Shown here: piece after piece, positions 16,091 through 25,249 of the stretch
Layout of the letters: each line of letters begins with the position of its first letter
Numbering within the stretch: position 1 is the first letter of the stretch
Assembly: GCA_030066785.1 (NCBI GenBank)
Contig: JASJAZ010000010.1
Span: 1-41,377 of the forward strand
DNA from: Desulfobacterales bacterium
GTDB lineage: Bacteria; Desulfobacterota; Desulfobacteria; Desulfobacterales; JASJAZ01
Length of the DNA: 41,377 bases
Direction of reading: 5' to 3'
Notes under the pieces: generated by a model
Told to the model about the DNA's origin: nothing
Databases searched by the model: none
The model's input: the letters and a program-made list of their open reading frames with translations, nothing else
Translations under genes and position numbers: made by a program

Positions 16091-17716
16091 TCAATCAACC
16101 ACCCAGACGGTGCAATTCTTGGCATTTTGCACAACTTTATGGGAAACACTGCCAAACAGAAACTGCTGGGCGCGCGATAATCCACGCCTGCCGATGACAA
16201 CGGTTCCATAGCGGCCCTCGGTAATTGCCGTTAAAATATCTCGGGCGATACCGATCGTTTTCTTGCGCACCTCGATCTCGATGGCATCTGCGGGCAAACC
16301 GGCATTGATTAAAAGCGAACGTGTGACGTCCATCATGCGGTTAATTTCGCGGACAGATGTAGGCGCGTCATCAGTTTGAATATGCAACAATGTGATAGAA
16401 ACATTTTTACGGTGAGCCAGGATTTTACCGGCATAGGCAGCTCCCAGGGCAGCGTTGTCCGATCCATCCATAACGAGAAGTATTTTGTTTTGCTGGCGAT
16501 TCATTGATTTAATGTGCATTTTCCTTTTAACTAATTTTATCTTATCCCATTGCGAGCATATCACGGGCCGATCGGCCAATACCATCTGCATACAGATCTG
16601 GCAATCCTGACATTTAAGAATGCTTTCTTGCTTACCATTAAAAGCTTTTGTCGGCCACTGGGGATCTGTAAACAAAGGGCGTGCTAGGCCGATCAGATCT
16701 GCTTGCTTTTTGCGCAAAATATTTTCAGCAATGCTCGGTGAAAGAATTTTACCTGTACAAATTACCGGTACCGTAACAACTTTTTTGATCTTACGCGCCA
16801 AATCCGCCATATAGGCGGGTTGTTGAGTTTTCATTATGATATCGGGATTAAAAAACGATTCATAAGTACCGGCCGTAATCGAAAGATAGGCAATGTTGCG
16901 ATTGGCCAAATGCCGGGCAAATTCCTGCGCTTCTTCCAGGTGAAAACCGTTGGGCAGCCACTCATCTGTCAAAAAGCGATAACCAACAGGAAATTTGTCA
17001 CCGACTTTTTGTCTGACCGCTTGCACCAACTCAAGCGCAAAACGCATCCGGTTTGCCAGATCACCTCCGTAACCGTCTGTACGCCGATTGGTACGCGAAG
17101 ACAGAAATTGTACCGGCAAATACCCGGTCGCACCATGGATTTCGACCATATTAAAACCAGCGGTTTGGGCGCGTGCGGCAGCAGTGGCATAAGCTTGATG
17201 AGTTTGGCGAATATCCTTGCGGGTCATTTCCCGGCAACGTTGGGAACGGTGCTGCAACGTTTCGGATAGGACTTCCATTTGTTGTTGGAAATTGAGTGAT
17301 TTAAGGGCTGATTTATAAAAACCACCGTAGCTAATTGAGCTCATCGATACCACTGAAGGTGCTATCTGATCCTCACTGCGTGCAAAACGACCACCATGAT
17401 TGATTTGAAGAACCGCCACAGCCCCGACGCTTTTGATGGTGCGGGCCAACCTGGAAAGTCCATGTATAAAACGGTCATGGTCAACCCGCAAATTATGCGA
17501 TGCAAGGGTGCCGCGCGGATCCACAGACGCATTGGCAACCACGATCATGGCCGCACCGCCTGCGGCCACCTCGTGGTAATGCTTTAACATTAAGTCGCTA
17601 ACCGTGCCATCTTGGTTGGCGTAACCTGTGAACAAGGGTGCCATCGTGATACGGTTTTTTAACCGAACAGACGTGATTAACAGCGATTGACAGAGGCGGT
17701 CAAAACTTCGTTTCAT
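16091..17716 (-). CDS. Old Yellow Enzyme-family oxidoreductase fused to a universal stress protein domain
   Basis: A 541-residue two-domain protein. Residues 1 to about 400 are an NADH:flavin oxidoreductase (OYE-like) TIM barrel: 'LKNRITMAPLFTGYANQDG' at 19-37, the INHGGR motif at 105-110, 'SSRTNRRTDGYGGDLANR' at 206-223 and 'LIGLARPLFTDPQWP' at 341-355. Four cysteines (369, 372, 375, 387) fit a [4Fe-4S] site as in 2,4-dienoyl-CoA reductase-like members. Residues 410-541 form a universal stress protein domain with the ATP-binding pattern G-x2-G-x9-GS at 509-523. The C-terminal FAD/NAD-binding domain often found in longer members is absent. It is convergent with dnaE2 and on its own strand is isolated. 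Substrate unknown. Confidence 0.87.
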   Translation of the reverse strand: MKRSFDRLCQSLLITSVRLKNRITMAPLFTGYANQDGTVSDLMLKHYHEVAAGGAAMIVVANASVDPRGTLASHNLRVDHDRFIHGLSRLARTIKSVGAVAVLQINHGGRFARSEDQIAPSVVSMSSISYGGFYKSALKSLNFQQQMEVLSETLQHRSQRCREMTRKDIRQTHQAYATAAARAQTAGFNMVEIHGATGYLPVQFLSSRTNRRTDGYGGDLANRMRFALELVQAVRQKVGDKFPVGYRFLTDEWLPNGFHLEEAQEFARHLANRNIAYLSITAGTYESFFNPDIIMKTQQPAYMADLARKIKKVVTVPVICTGKILSPSIAENILRKKQADLIGLARPLFTDPQWPTKAFNGKQESILKCQDCQICMQMVLADRPVICSQWDKIKLVKRKMHIKSMNRQQNKILLVMDGSDNAALGAAYAGKILAHRKNVSITLLHIQTDDAPTSVREINRMMDVTRSLLINAGLPADAIEIEVRKKTIGIARDILTAITEGRYGTVVIGRRGLSRAQQFLFGSVSHKVVQNAKNCTVWVVD

Positions 17717-18134
17717 GGCACTGTGGCAATTGAAGGTTTTTTTAACGGATAACCAGTTATGCAGCGTTATATTTTATGAAGTTTAAAATGACGTTAGATC
17801 AGTCAAATACGTAATTGGATTTACAGTTTTAATTTGCTCTTATGTAAAAACTATGAGGTAAAGGTTATCAATAACCTCGGAGAGAACGGTTCTTTGCTTC
17901 ATACGGTGAGACAATGTCAAACATGGCATTATGCATTGCATATTCAACCTTATTGCCCCTGTCAAGTCTGGCTGTACAAACCGCCATGAAACCAGGCATA
18001 AAATATTAAGCACATACTTTATTAAGAAAACTGCTTGTTGACGCGGGATTAAAATTTTGTTTTATATTAATCGGTTTATGAAATCTTAGGATACTAGTGG
18101 TGAGCCAAAACCTATTTTAACATGAGGAGATGTT
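17717..18134. promoter_or_regulatory. Intergenic region between divergent genes with a possible promoter
   Basis: About 420 bases precede the DRR-repeat gene. A possible -35/-10 pair (TTGACG near 18037, TTTATA about 17 bases later) would serve that gene, and GAGGAG at about 18124 is its ribosome-binding site. No RNA gene or repeat was recognised in the rest. Confidence 0.35.
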
Positions 18135-18566
18135 ATGGCTCAAAAGAAACGCTCTTCGGTTGATCGGCGTAACGGAGAGGATCGGCGCAAAGATAGTAGT
18201 GCCGAATATTTAGCCAGTGGGAAACCGGAACGGCGCACAAATGGCGAACGACGGGTGGAAGCGGAGCGCCGCTATGGGTGGAAGCGGATTAACGAGTGGA
18301 AAAGCGTCTGGATTTTTGAAGAGAATGGCGCGCAAGGTTCAAAACAGGATCGGCGATCGGGTACGGATCGACGCAGTGGCGCGGATCGACGCCAAAAAGA
18401 CAGCGCGGCATACTTTGCTAGCGGTGGTGTTGAACGCCGATCAGGATCCGAACGCCGTGTGGCCAACGAACGTCGCACAGGATGGGTCCGCATTAACACT
18501 TGGAAAAGTATCTGGCAACCATCCACCGAGACAGACGCCGAAACTGAAGGTGCCCGAACCGGCTAA
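18135..18566 (+). CDS. Arg-rich protein with two DRR repeat units
   Basis: A 143-residue protein built of two copies of a 51-residue unit (residues 9-59 and 77-127, period 68, 32 of 51 positions identical by my alignment). Each unit has DRRxGxDRR, then SAxYxASG, then two ERR blocks, ending in GWxRINxWKSxW. The connecting linker adds one more DRRSG. It is soluble, with no signal peptide, and very rich in paired arginines, with conserved tryptophans closing each unit. A strong ribosome-binding site (GAGGAG) precedes the ATG. No function is known to me. The short DRR ORF at 4624-4875 shares the motif but not the GWxRIN end. Confidence 0.85.
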   Translation: MAQKKRSSVDRRNGEDRRKDSSAEYLASGKPERRTNGERRVEAERRYGWKRINEWKSVWIFEENGAQGSKQDRRSGTDRRSGADRRQKDSAAYFASGGVERRSGSERRVANERRTGWVRINTWKSIWQPSTETDAETEGARTG

Positions 18567-18685
18567 TTGAGGTTCTGATTCAGCGACCATCGCATTCAGC
18601 CAGGTCCTACTCGGCTTATCCATGGTTTCGAGGCTAGGGCTGATCGACATAAGATTCTGATTGTTTTATATCACGCTCATCCACA

Positions 18686-19429
18686 TTAAATCACGATTTC
18701 CAGATTAACCCCGACCTTCACGCGGGGATCGTGCATTGGAATTTCCTGGCCTTTCACGGTTAAATTGGCACTGATATCCGTTACTTCCCAGCGCTGGGCT
18801 AACCGTGCACTGCCTTCGGCCAGCACATCACCAAATCCCTGTCGTTGGGCAATCATCGGTAGCAACCGGAGCATCAAATCACTGTCGCCGAATCGTAGTT
18901 CAAGTCCATCCGTATCTTGCGTGTTAATAATGCCAGCCTCAAAGCACTCGCAGGCAAATGCGATGGTCATACCGGCTGAAATGGTGTCCAGACAGTAACG
19001 GTTACAAATTTCGTTACCCTTGGCGATGGCTTTTAAATCGACAATATTTAAATTGGTCCCCAGAGCTGCGATGGTTTCATATTCGAGCCCGCCATAGCGA
19101 CCCTTGATGTCATATTGGGTATCTTTCAATGCGATGCGGCGTTTGCATTGAATGGGGCAAGCATAACAACCTTTTCGTTTTTTCAGCAGGACGCGGTTAT
19201 ACGCATCGCCACTTATCGACGCAGGGTCATCTGCCTGGCCTAAACGGAAATTATTGATCGGCAGGCAGCCGCTAACAGAAAAAATTTCGGCAAAGGCGGT
19301 CGTTCCATAGGTGTACAGCGCTTCACCCTGTGGATTATCGCGAAATGTCCGGGCATAATTCATTTTTGACGGCAATCGTTCAGGAGAAGTAATACTTCTA
19401 GCTTTAAGGAAGAGTGGTAGTAAAGGCAA
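18686..19429 (-). pseudogene. Fragment of tungsten aldehyde:ferredoxin oxidoreductase
   Basis: About 245 residues match the middle and part of the C-terminal half of an aldehyde:ferredoxin oxidoreductase. GCYACPIQCKR carries three of the four [4Fe-4S] cysteines, followed by GGLEYETIAALGTNL, SAGMTIAFACECFEAG and PMHDPRVK. The whole N-terminal tungstopterin domain (~300 residues) is absent, and the frame stops just after HDPRVKVGV, before the fourth cluster Cys and cofactor contacts. The open-frame start is a TTG with no ribosome-binding site. The reading frame is otherwise clean, so the truncation may be recent. It sits downstream of the ROK kinase gene. A functional short protein is unlikely. 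Confidence 0.72.
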
Positions 19430-19446
19430 TTAATAAATGAAAGAGA

Positions 19447-20349
19447 TTATTGGGCGCCGATCCAAGCCGCACCGTAAACTCCGGCAGAATCCCCTAGCTT
19501 ATTGCGGAGGATAGGCGTTGTCACATGTTCATGAAATGCATAGTGTCGGACTTGTTCAACCCCCAAAGTATAGAGTTCGTCGATTTTAGACAAGCCACCC
19601 CCAAGCACGATCGCATCCGGATCAAGTGTTGAGATTAGCCCCCCCAAACACCGCCCAAAGTTTTTTAGAAATTCTTCAAAGACCTCTATGCAATCGACCC
19701 TACCTTCCCGAAAGCCTTCGACAATGGCCGGCATGCTTGAATGTTTTTTGTATTTACGCAAGTAAGCTTTTTCGACGCCACTACCACTGATTTTGGTTTC
19801 GATGCAACCGTGGTTGCCGCAAAAGCATTGGGCGCCTTCGGGGTCGACCGGGAAATGGCCCCATTCCCCGGCAATCCAATGCTTACCCTGGTGAATGTGA
19901 CCGTTAATACAAAGGCCGCCGCCACAACCGGTGCCCAAAATGATTCCAAAAACCATCGGATAGCCCTCGGCAGCGCCATGCGTGCTTTCTGCCAAGGTGA
20001 AGCAATTGGCGTCATTTTCGATACCGATACGACAGCCCAGTTTTTTTTCTAAATCATGCTTGAAAGGTTTACCGTTCAGGCTGGTGGTATTCGCATTTTG
20101 AACCAGTTGGGTGTCTTTATGAATTGTTCCCGGGATACCCACACCAATCGTATAATGCTGTGGTTTGGGGATATAGTTGATAGTATCACGTATTAAGCCT
20201 TCGACTGCTTCTAAAATGGCGATGTACGTGTCGGTTTGATTGCGGGGCGTGGAAATTCGGATGCGCTGGTTCTCGCGGCCCTGTGGATCGAACAGAACCG
20301 ACTCGATTTTGGTTCCGCCTAAATCAATGCCGATCTGATAGGGCTGCAT
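19447..20349 (-). CDS. ROK-family sugar kinase
   Basis: A 300-residue ROK kinase. The phosphate-binding motif GIDLGGTKIE is near the N-terminus, a central GTGCGGGLCINGHI strand follows, and the ROK zinc motif (HWIAGEWGHF followed by CFCGNHGCIE) is intact with its three cysteines. 'DPDAIVLGGGLS' forms the second ATP-binding motif. Such enzymes phosphorylate glucose, fructose, mannose or N-acetylhexosamines; specificity cannot be read here. ATG at 20349 is preferred over a GTG at 20361 because GGA lies 8 bases before it. It is about 90 bases downstream of the ABC ATPase gene on the same strand, so likely phosphorylates the imported sugar. Confidence 0.88.
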   Translation of the reverse strand: MQPYQIGIDLGGTKIESVLFDPQGRENQRIRISTPRNQTDTYIAILEAVEGLIRDTINYIPKPQHYTIGVGIPGTIHKDTQLVQNANTTSLNGKPFKHDLEKKLGCRIGIENDANCFTLAESTHGAAEGYPMVFGIILGTGCGGGLCINGHIHQGKHWIAGEWGHFPVDPEGAQCFCGNHGCIETKISGSGVEKAYLRKYKKHSSMPAIVEGFREGRVDCIEVFEEFLKNFGRCLGGLISTLDPDAIVLGGGLSKIDELYTLGVEQVRHYAFHEHVTTPILRNKLGDSAGVYGAAWIGAQ

Positions 20350-20438
20350 ATTAGAATCCACTGCATACTAAGGTTGAACGTTACGGTTAGAGATCGCTTA
20401 TATGCTGGTTTGCGATGGTGACTTTTGATTTTCTTCGA

Positions 20439-21554
20439 CTAGACAATTCTTTTTTCCGTTTCCGGATCAAAGAAAATCGCCCGCGACATATCCACAAGAA
20501 GTCCGATCAGCTCTCCCGGCGGTTTGGCTTCGTGGGGATGAACCCGGCAGGTCACTTTTTTGGCGTTGATGTTGACAAACACCAATGTATCCGGGCCGGT
20601 GGGTTCCACAACGTCAACCTGGCAGTTGATCGGATGAATTTGATCACTGGCGTCCTGTTGGGGAAAACTCGTTGAGATATGTTCCGGGCGCAGCCCCAGG
20701 ATAAGTTCGCGATCGACCCATGTTTCCAAACCGTTCGACTTGTGACCTATCGGCAGAAATGCACTGGTTTGGTCGGCAGCCTCTAACTGGACGCCCACCG
20801 TATTGTTTGACCGAATGAGTCGGCATGGAATAAAATTCATAGACGGTGAACCGATGAAACCCGCCACAAAAAGGTTGGCCGGGTTTTCATAAACCCCATG
20901 CGGAGAATCTAATTGCTGTACGATACCATCTTTCATGATGGCAATGCGGTCGGCCAGGGTCATAGCCTCGATTTGATCGTGGGTTACATAAACAATGGTG
21001 GTGGCAATCCGTTGATGCAGCAGTTTGATTTCTGTCCGCATTTCAACGCGCAGTTTGGCGTCCAGATTGCTGAGGGGTTCATCGAACAGAAATACAGATG
21101 GATTACGTGATAGGGCCCGCCCCATGGCTACGCGTTGTCTTTGACCGCCGGATAGTTGACCCGGTTTACGATCCAGCAAGTCTTCAATCTGGAGTATCCC
21201 AGCCACTTTCTGGACAATGTCGTTGATTTCTTTAGTCGGGACTTTACGCATCTCCAAACCGAAGGAAATGTTTTGCCGAACATTCATATTCGGGTACAAA
21301 GCGTAAGATTGAAAAACCATGGCAATATCGCGATCTTTGGGACTAACAGTATTGACGCGTCGATCACCGATATAAATGTCGCCCTCGGTAATGCTTTCCA
21401 ATCCAGCAATAAGGTTTAACAGGGTCGATTTGCCGCAACCGGAAGGGCCCACCAGGACCAGAAATTCGCCGGACTGGGCATCGATGGAAACACCTTTTAA
21501 AACCTCAACAGACCCGAATGCCTTTTTAATATTTTTAATTTTTAAAGATGCCAT
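20439..21554 (-). CDS. Sugar ABC transporter ATP-binding protein (MalK/UgpC family)
   Basis: A 371-residue ATPase of the carbohydrate importer type 1 family. Walker [10 protein letters not shown] is at 36-44, the signature LSGGQRQR at about 134-141 and Walker B VFLFDEP ending at 160. A C-terminal TOBE/regulatory domain (about 235-371) contains GLRPEHIS. Such subunits dimerise under the two permeases to power uptake. It is the last gene of the permease-permease-ATPase series, about 64 bases after the MalG-like gene. Confidence 0.93.
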   Translation of the reverse strand: MASLKIKNIKKAFGSVEVLKGVSIDAQSGEFLVLVGPSGCGKSTLLNLIAGLESITEGDIYIGDRRVNTVSPKDRDIAMVFQSYALYPNMNVRQNISFGLEMRKVPTKEINDIVQKVAGILQIEDLLDRKPGQLSGGQRQRVAMGRALSRNPSVFLFDEPLSNLDAKLRVEMRTEIKLLHQRIATTIVYVTHDQIEAMTLADRIAIMKDGIVQQLDSPHGVYENPANLFVAGFIGSPSMNFIPCRLIRSNNTVGVQLEAADQTSAFLPIGHKSNGLETWVDRELILGLRPEHISTSFPQQDASDQIHPINCQVDVVEPTGPDTLVFVNINAKKVTCRVHPHEAKPPGELIGLLVDMSRAIFFDPETEKRIV

Positions 21555-21618
21555 GATGCTTTCTAACGGTTTGCGGTTGAATCATGCTTAGAATGTATGT
21601 GTTTTTGACGCGATTTGA

Positions 21619-22506
21619 TTAACCTTTAACGGCCCCCGCCGTGAGACCCCGTAAAAAATATTTACCCGCCACAATATACACCAATAGGGTAGGTATGGCG
21701 GCAATAATGGCCGCCGCCATATCGACATTGTATTCCTTGACGCCCGTGGAGGTATTGACCAAATTGTTCAGTGCCACTGTAATGGGCTGTGTATCGCCGG
21801 TTGAAAAGACCACACCGAAAAGGAAATCGTTCCATATCTGGGTCGTTTGCCAAATGATGCAGACAACAAAGATCGGTTTGGAAAGTGGCAACAGAATCCG
21901 CCAAAAAATTCGAAAAAAGCCGGCTCCATCAATGCGTGCCGCTTTCACCAGTTCGTCTGGAATCGATACATAAAAATTGCGGAAAAACAGTGTCGTAAAA
22001 GCCAGTCCATATACGACGTGGACAAAAATCAGTCCCACCAGACTTTGAGAGATACCAAACTGGCCCAACGTGCGGGCCATGGGCAGCAGTATGACCTGAA
22101 AAGGGATGAAGCATCCCACCAGTAACAGCGAAAAAAACACTTCGCTGCCTTTGAACCGCCATTTGGAAAATACATATCCATTGATGGCGCCCAAAATGGT
22201 CGATATGGCCACCGCCGGTATGACCATGCGCACTGAATTCCAAAAATAGCCTTTAATACCATTGCAGGCCACACCAATACAGGCCGAGTTCCAAGCGGTT
22301 TTCCAGGCGTCGAGGGTCACCTCGCGCGGCAGCGATATCAGATTGCCGGTCCGAATGTCTGCCATGGTTTTGATGGAGGTGATCATCATGACAAACAGCG
22401 GAATTAAGAAATATACCGCTGCAATAATCAGAATGCCATATACGACCATACGGCCAATGATGGCCCCGGCGGACTGGTTGCTTGAAGGTGATGATGCGCT
22501 ACTCAT
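21619..22506 (-). CDS. Sugar ABC transporter permease (MalG-like)
   Basis: A 295-residue inner-membrane permease with about six hydrophobic segments. The EAA loop contacting the ATPase is readable as ELVKAARIDGAGFFRIFWRI at about 185-204. The C-terminus GLTAGAVKG is characteristic of MalG-like subunits. Its start overlaps the stop of the MalF-like gene by 8 bases, indicating translational coupling. Confidence 0.92.
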   Translation of the reverse strand: MSSASSPSSNQSAGAIIGRMVVYGILIIAAVYFLIPLFVMMITSIKTMADIRTGNLISLPREVTLDAWKTAWNSACIGVACNGIKGYFWNSVRMVIPAVAISTILGAINGYVFSKWRFKGSEVFFSLLLVGCFIPFQVILLPMARTLGQFGISQSLVGLIFVHVVYGLAFTTLFFRNFYVSIPDELVKAARIDGAGFFRIFWRILLPLSKPIFVVCIIWQTTQIWNDFLFGVVFSTGDTQPITVALNNLVNTSTGVKEYNVDMAAAIIAAIPTLLVYIVAGKYFLRGLTAGAVKG

Positions 22507-23416
22507 AGCGTTTCATTCTCAACTCAGAATAAAGATATGGAATAATGATCGCCATAACCGCACCGAACATCACCATGGCGCTGGCGGCACCGAAGCCCAA
22601 TTGGTTGCGATTGAAGGCAAACGCATACATGAACGTTGCCGGAAGGTCGGAAGAATAACCAGGCCCTCCGCGGGTTAAAACTACCACCAGATCAAAGCTT
22701 TTAATGGCAATATGCGATAGTATGATGATAGCGCTGAAAAAAACGGGCCTTAGACTTGGAATGATGATGCGCCAATAAATCCGTGGCAGGCTGGCGCCGT
22801 CTACTTGGGCGGCTTTTATGATGGCATCGTCGATACCCCGCAACCCGGCGAGAAAAAGGGCCATCACGAAACCGGTAGATTGCCATACGCCTGCAATGAC
22901 AATGGTGTAAATCGACATCTCGGAGTTGACCAGCCAATCGAATGTGAAATCGGTGAAGCCTAATTGGCGCACCAAGCGTTCAAATCCGAGTCCGGGGTTT
23001 AAAATCCATTTCCAAGCCGTGCCGGTCACGATAAAAGACAACGCCATCGGATAAAGGTAAATCGTGCGTAGTGCTCCCTCAACCCGAATCCGCTGATCAA
23101 GCAGAATGGCAATAATGAGCCCCAGAACAATACAAAAGAGAATGAATAGGCTACCAAAGATCAGCAGGTTTTTGCTGGCGACCCACCAACGATCATTACT
23201 GAAGAGTTTCACATACTGGAAAAAGCCGGCCAGATCGTATTTGGGTAACAGACGTGATTTTGTGAAAGAGATCCATGCGGTCCAAAGAACAAAGCCGTAG
23301 ACAAAAATCAGTGATGCCAAAAGGGTGGGGGATAGCACGATTTTGGGCAACGTATTTTCCAGCCAGTTGGAAAAGGTGCCGTTAAAAATTCCTCTTTGGT
23401 TGTTTACAGATATCAT
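22499..23416 (-). CDS. Sugar ABC transporter permease (MalF-like)
   Basis: A 305-residue inner-membrane permease with about six hydrophobic helices starting near residue 30. The EAA-type loop reads DDAIIKAAQVDGASLPRIYW near 206-225, followed by 'RIIIPSLRPVF'. It pairs with the MalG-like protein to form the sugar channel. It is separated from the upstream binding-protein gene by a 111-base gap holding a perfect 16-bp hairpin. Confidence 0.92.
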   Translation of the reverse strand: MISVNNQRGIFNGTFSNWLENTLPKIVLSPTLLASLIFVYGFVLWTAWISFTKSRLLPKYDLAGFFQYVKLFSNDRWWVASKNLLIFGSLFILFCIVLGLIIAILLDQRIRVEGALRTIYLYPMALSFIVTGTAWKWILNPGLGFERLVRQLGFTDFTFDWLVNSEMSIYTIVIAGVWQSTGFVMALFLAGLRGIDDAIIKAAQVDGASLPRIYWRIIIPSLRPVFFSAIIILSHIAIKSFDLVVVLTRGGPGYSSDLPATFMYAFAFNRNQLGFGAASAMVMFGAVMAIIIPYLYSELRMKRYE

Positions 23417-23466
23417 GCGCTAAGCTCAGTCAATTGGCATTTATTGAAGCGTTTCCCGAGGGGATA

Positions 23467-23505
23467 ACCCCATGGGCCGGTTGTTGAATAACCGGCCCAT
23501 GGGGT
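23467..23505 (-). promoter_or_regulatory. Intercistronic hairpin after sugar-binding-protein gene
   Basis: A perfect 16-bp stem (23467-23482 pairing with 23490-23505, 7-base loop) lies between the binding-protein stop and the first permease start. There is no T-run after it on the minus strand. Such elements often protect the upstream message so that binding protein is made in excess over membrane subunits. Confidence 0.7.
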
Positions 23506-23527
23506 AAAAATAGACCTCAATAGTTCA

Positions 23528-24784
23528 TTACATGGCACCTTTGACCGCTGAGGCCAGATTTTTGGCCCCTTTTTCTGCAGACATGTCGGAATTGTAGAAA
23601 CTAGTGACGGTGTCCAACATGGCTCCCCGAATAGCCGGAAACACGGCCATTTCGTGGGCCATGCTCGGCAGCAAGGCATTCATGTCGGCAGAGGCAATAA
23701 AATCATTCATGCAACGCAACGCAATATCATCAAATGCTTTGCGGGACATGCCCAAGCGACACGGAATGGAGCCTTTATTAACATTGAAGACCTCCTGAAA
23801 TTTGGGTTCCAGAATGAGTCTGGCCATTGCTTTCTGGGCTTGTTTGGCACCTTTATCTTTCACATCAAACATTATAAAACTATCGACGTTGAATAAAAAT
23901 GATTCACTGGTGTTGGGAACCGGCATGGCCACATAATCAACGCCGGGGGTTTTGCCGGCAGCCGTAAATTCACCTTTGGCCCAATCGCCCATGAATTGCA
24001 TGGCGGCTTTGCCCTGAATGACCATGGCGGTGGCCAAGTTCCAGTCGCGGCCGGGGGCATTTTTATCGGTGTATTTTTTTATGTTTCTTAAAACCTTGAA
24101 GCACTCCACCATGGTCGGGCTGTTCAAGAATTTTGGATCGGCCTCCACCAATGTTTTTTGGTAAAATTCGGGTCCGCCAACACCCACAACGATGGATTCA
24201 AAAACCGTTGCCTCCTGCCAGGCTTGCCCACCGAATGCTACCGGTATGAAACCGGCTTTCTGTATTTTTTGAGCGGCTGCATCAAACTCTTCCCAGGTGG
24301 TCGGAATTTTGGCGCCGGATTTTCTGAAGACGTCCGGATTGACCCACATCCAATTGATACGGTGAACGTTGACCGGCACAGCCACGTAATGGCCTTTGTA
24401 CTTCATGACATCCGCCACCACTTTGGGCAATAACGTGTCCCAGTTATTGGCACGGGCGACATCATCCAAATTAGTTAGAACGCCTTCATCGCCCCACTGT
24501 TGGATCTGCGGGCCTTTTACTTGGGCAGCAGTGGGAGGATTGCCAGAAACAGCGCGCGAGCGTAAGACCGTCATCGCAGTATCGCCGCCGCCGCCAGCAA
24601 CAGCAAAGTCTTTCCAAGCATGTCCCTCTTTTTCCAACAAATCCTTTAGTACGGCAACGGAGCGGGCTTCACCGCCGGATGTCCACCAGTGCAGCACTTC
24701 CACCTCGCCGGCCACAGCGTGGAAAGTGAATAGAAAAATGAAAACGCTAACCATCAGAATAGGTTTGAATAATTTCGCCTTCAT
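23528..24784 (-). CDS. Sugar ABC transporter substrate-binding protein (glucose/mannose GtsA-like)
   Basis: A 418-residue periplasmic binding protein (COG1653 type). A signal peptide covers about 1-26, then VEVLHWWTSGGEARSVAVL and 'FAVAGGGGDTAMTVLRSRAVSGNPP' give a close match in pattern to the glucose/mannose-binding GtsA-type proteins of Pseudomonas and Thermus. AAAGGAGT lies ahead of the ATG. It is the first gene of the transporter operon and diverges from the ROK regulator. Substrate is inferred, most likely glucose or a related hexose. Confidence 0.9.
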   Translation of the reverse strand: MKAKLFKPILMVSVFIFLFTFHAVAGEVEVLHWWTSGGEARSVAVLKDLLEKEGHAWKDFAVAGGGGDTAMTVLRSRAVSGNPPTAAQVKGPQIQQWGDEGVLTNLDDVARANNWDTLLPKVVADVMKYKGHYVAVPVNVHRINWMWVNPDVFRKSGAKIPTTWEEFDAAAQKIQKAGFIPVAFGGQAWQEATVFESIVVGVGGPEFYQKTLVEADPKFLNSPTMVECFKVLRNIKKYTDKNAPGRDWNLATAMVIQGKAAMQFMGDWAKGEFTAAGKTPGVDYVAMPVPNTSESFLFNVDSFIMFDVKDKGAKQAQKAMARLILEPKFQEVFNVNKGSIPCRLGMSRKAFDDIALRCMNDFIASADMNALLPSMAHEMAVFPAIRGAMLDTVTSFYNSDMSAEKGAKNLASAVKGAM

Positions 24785-25249
24785 GAGTTACTCCTTTCAT
24801 TTTTGGGGTTGTTTGGATTTATTAGGCACACATATAAGCGCAACTAAATCCGAAAAGGGATCGCAGTTCAAATTCTTCTAAGGCCAGCCGTTGATGCGGC
24901 TAAATAGCGGTAAAAAAATAATATTATATCATTGCCTTAGGTAAGAAATAATATTGGGATAAATGCGATGTGCAATTTGGATCGATTATAGAGGGTCAAA
25001 AAGATATGTCAATAAATAATTTATATAAAAAACAAAATAACTACATTAGAGTGACTGCGTTTTCATTTTGTAGCCCCGTGATTTGCAAGAGAAAGATATT
25101 TTATTGTAATAATTGTGAAATTTTGCAATAGAATTATTTTAATAATAGATTGCCTTTTATAATTAATTTAGTTAATAAACATATAGATTAGCGTCTTGTT
25201 AAGCGAAAACCGAGCAATTGATTAGTTTGCTAACATAAATGAGGTTAAA
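24785..25249. promoter_or_regulatory. Divergent promoter region of the sugar operon and its regulator
   Basis: This is 465 bases of very AT-rich DNA between the binding-protein gene (minus) and the ROK regulator (plus). It contains an inverted repeat ATTATT-TT-AATAAT at 25133-25146, which has the AT-rich style of NagC/Mlc-type operators, and two TTGCAA sextets (25083-25088 and 25123-25128). These are candidates for binding by the adjacent ROK regulator; none is proven. Confidence 0.4.
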
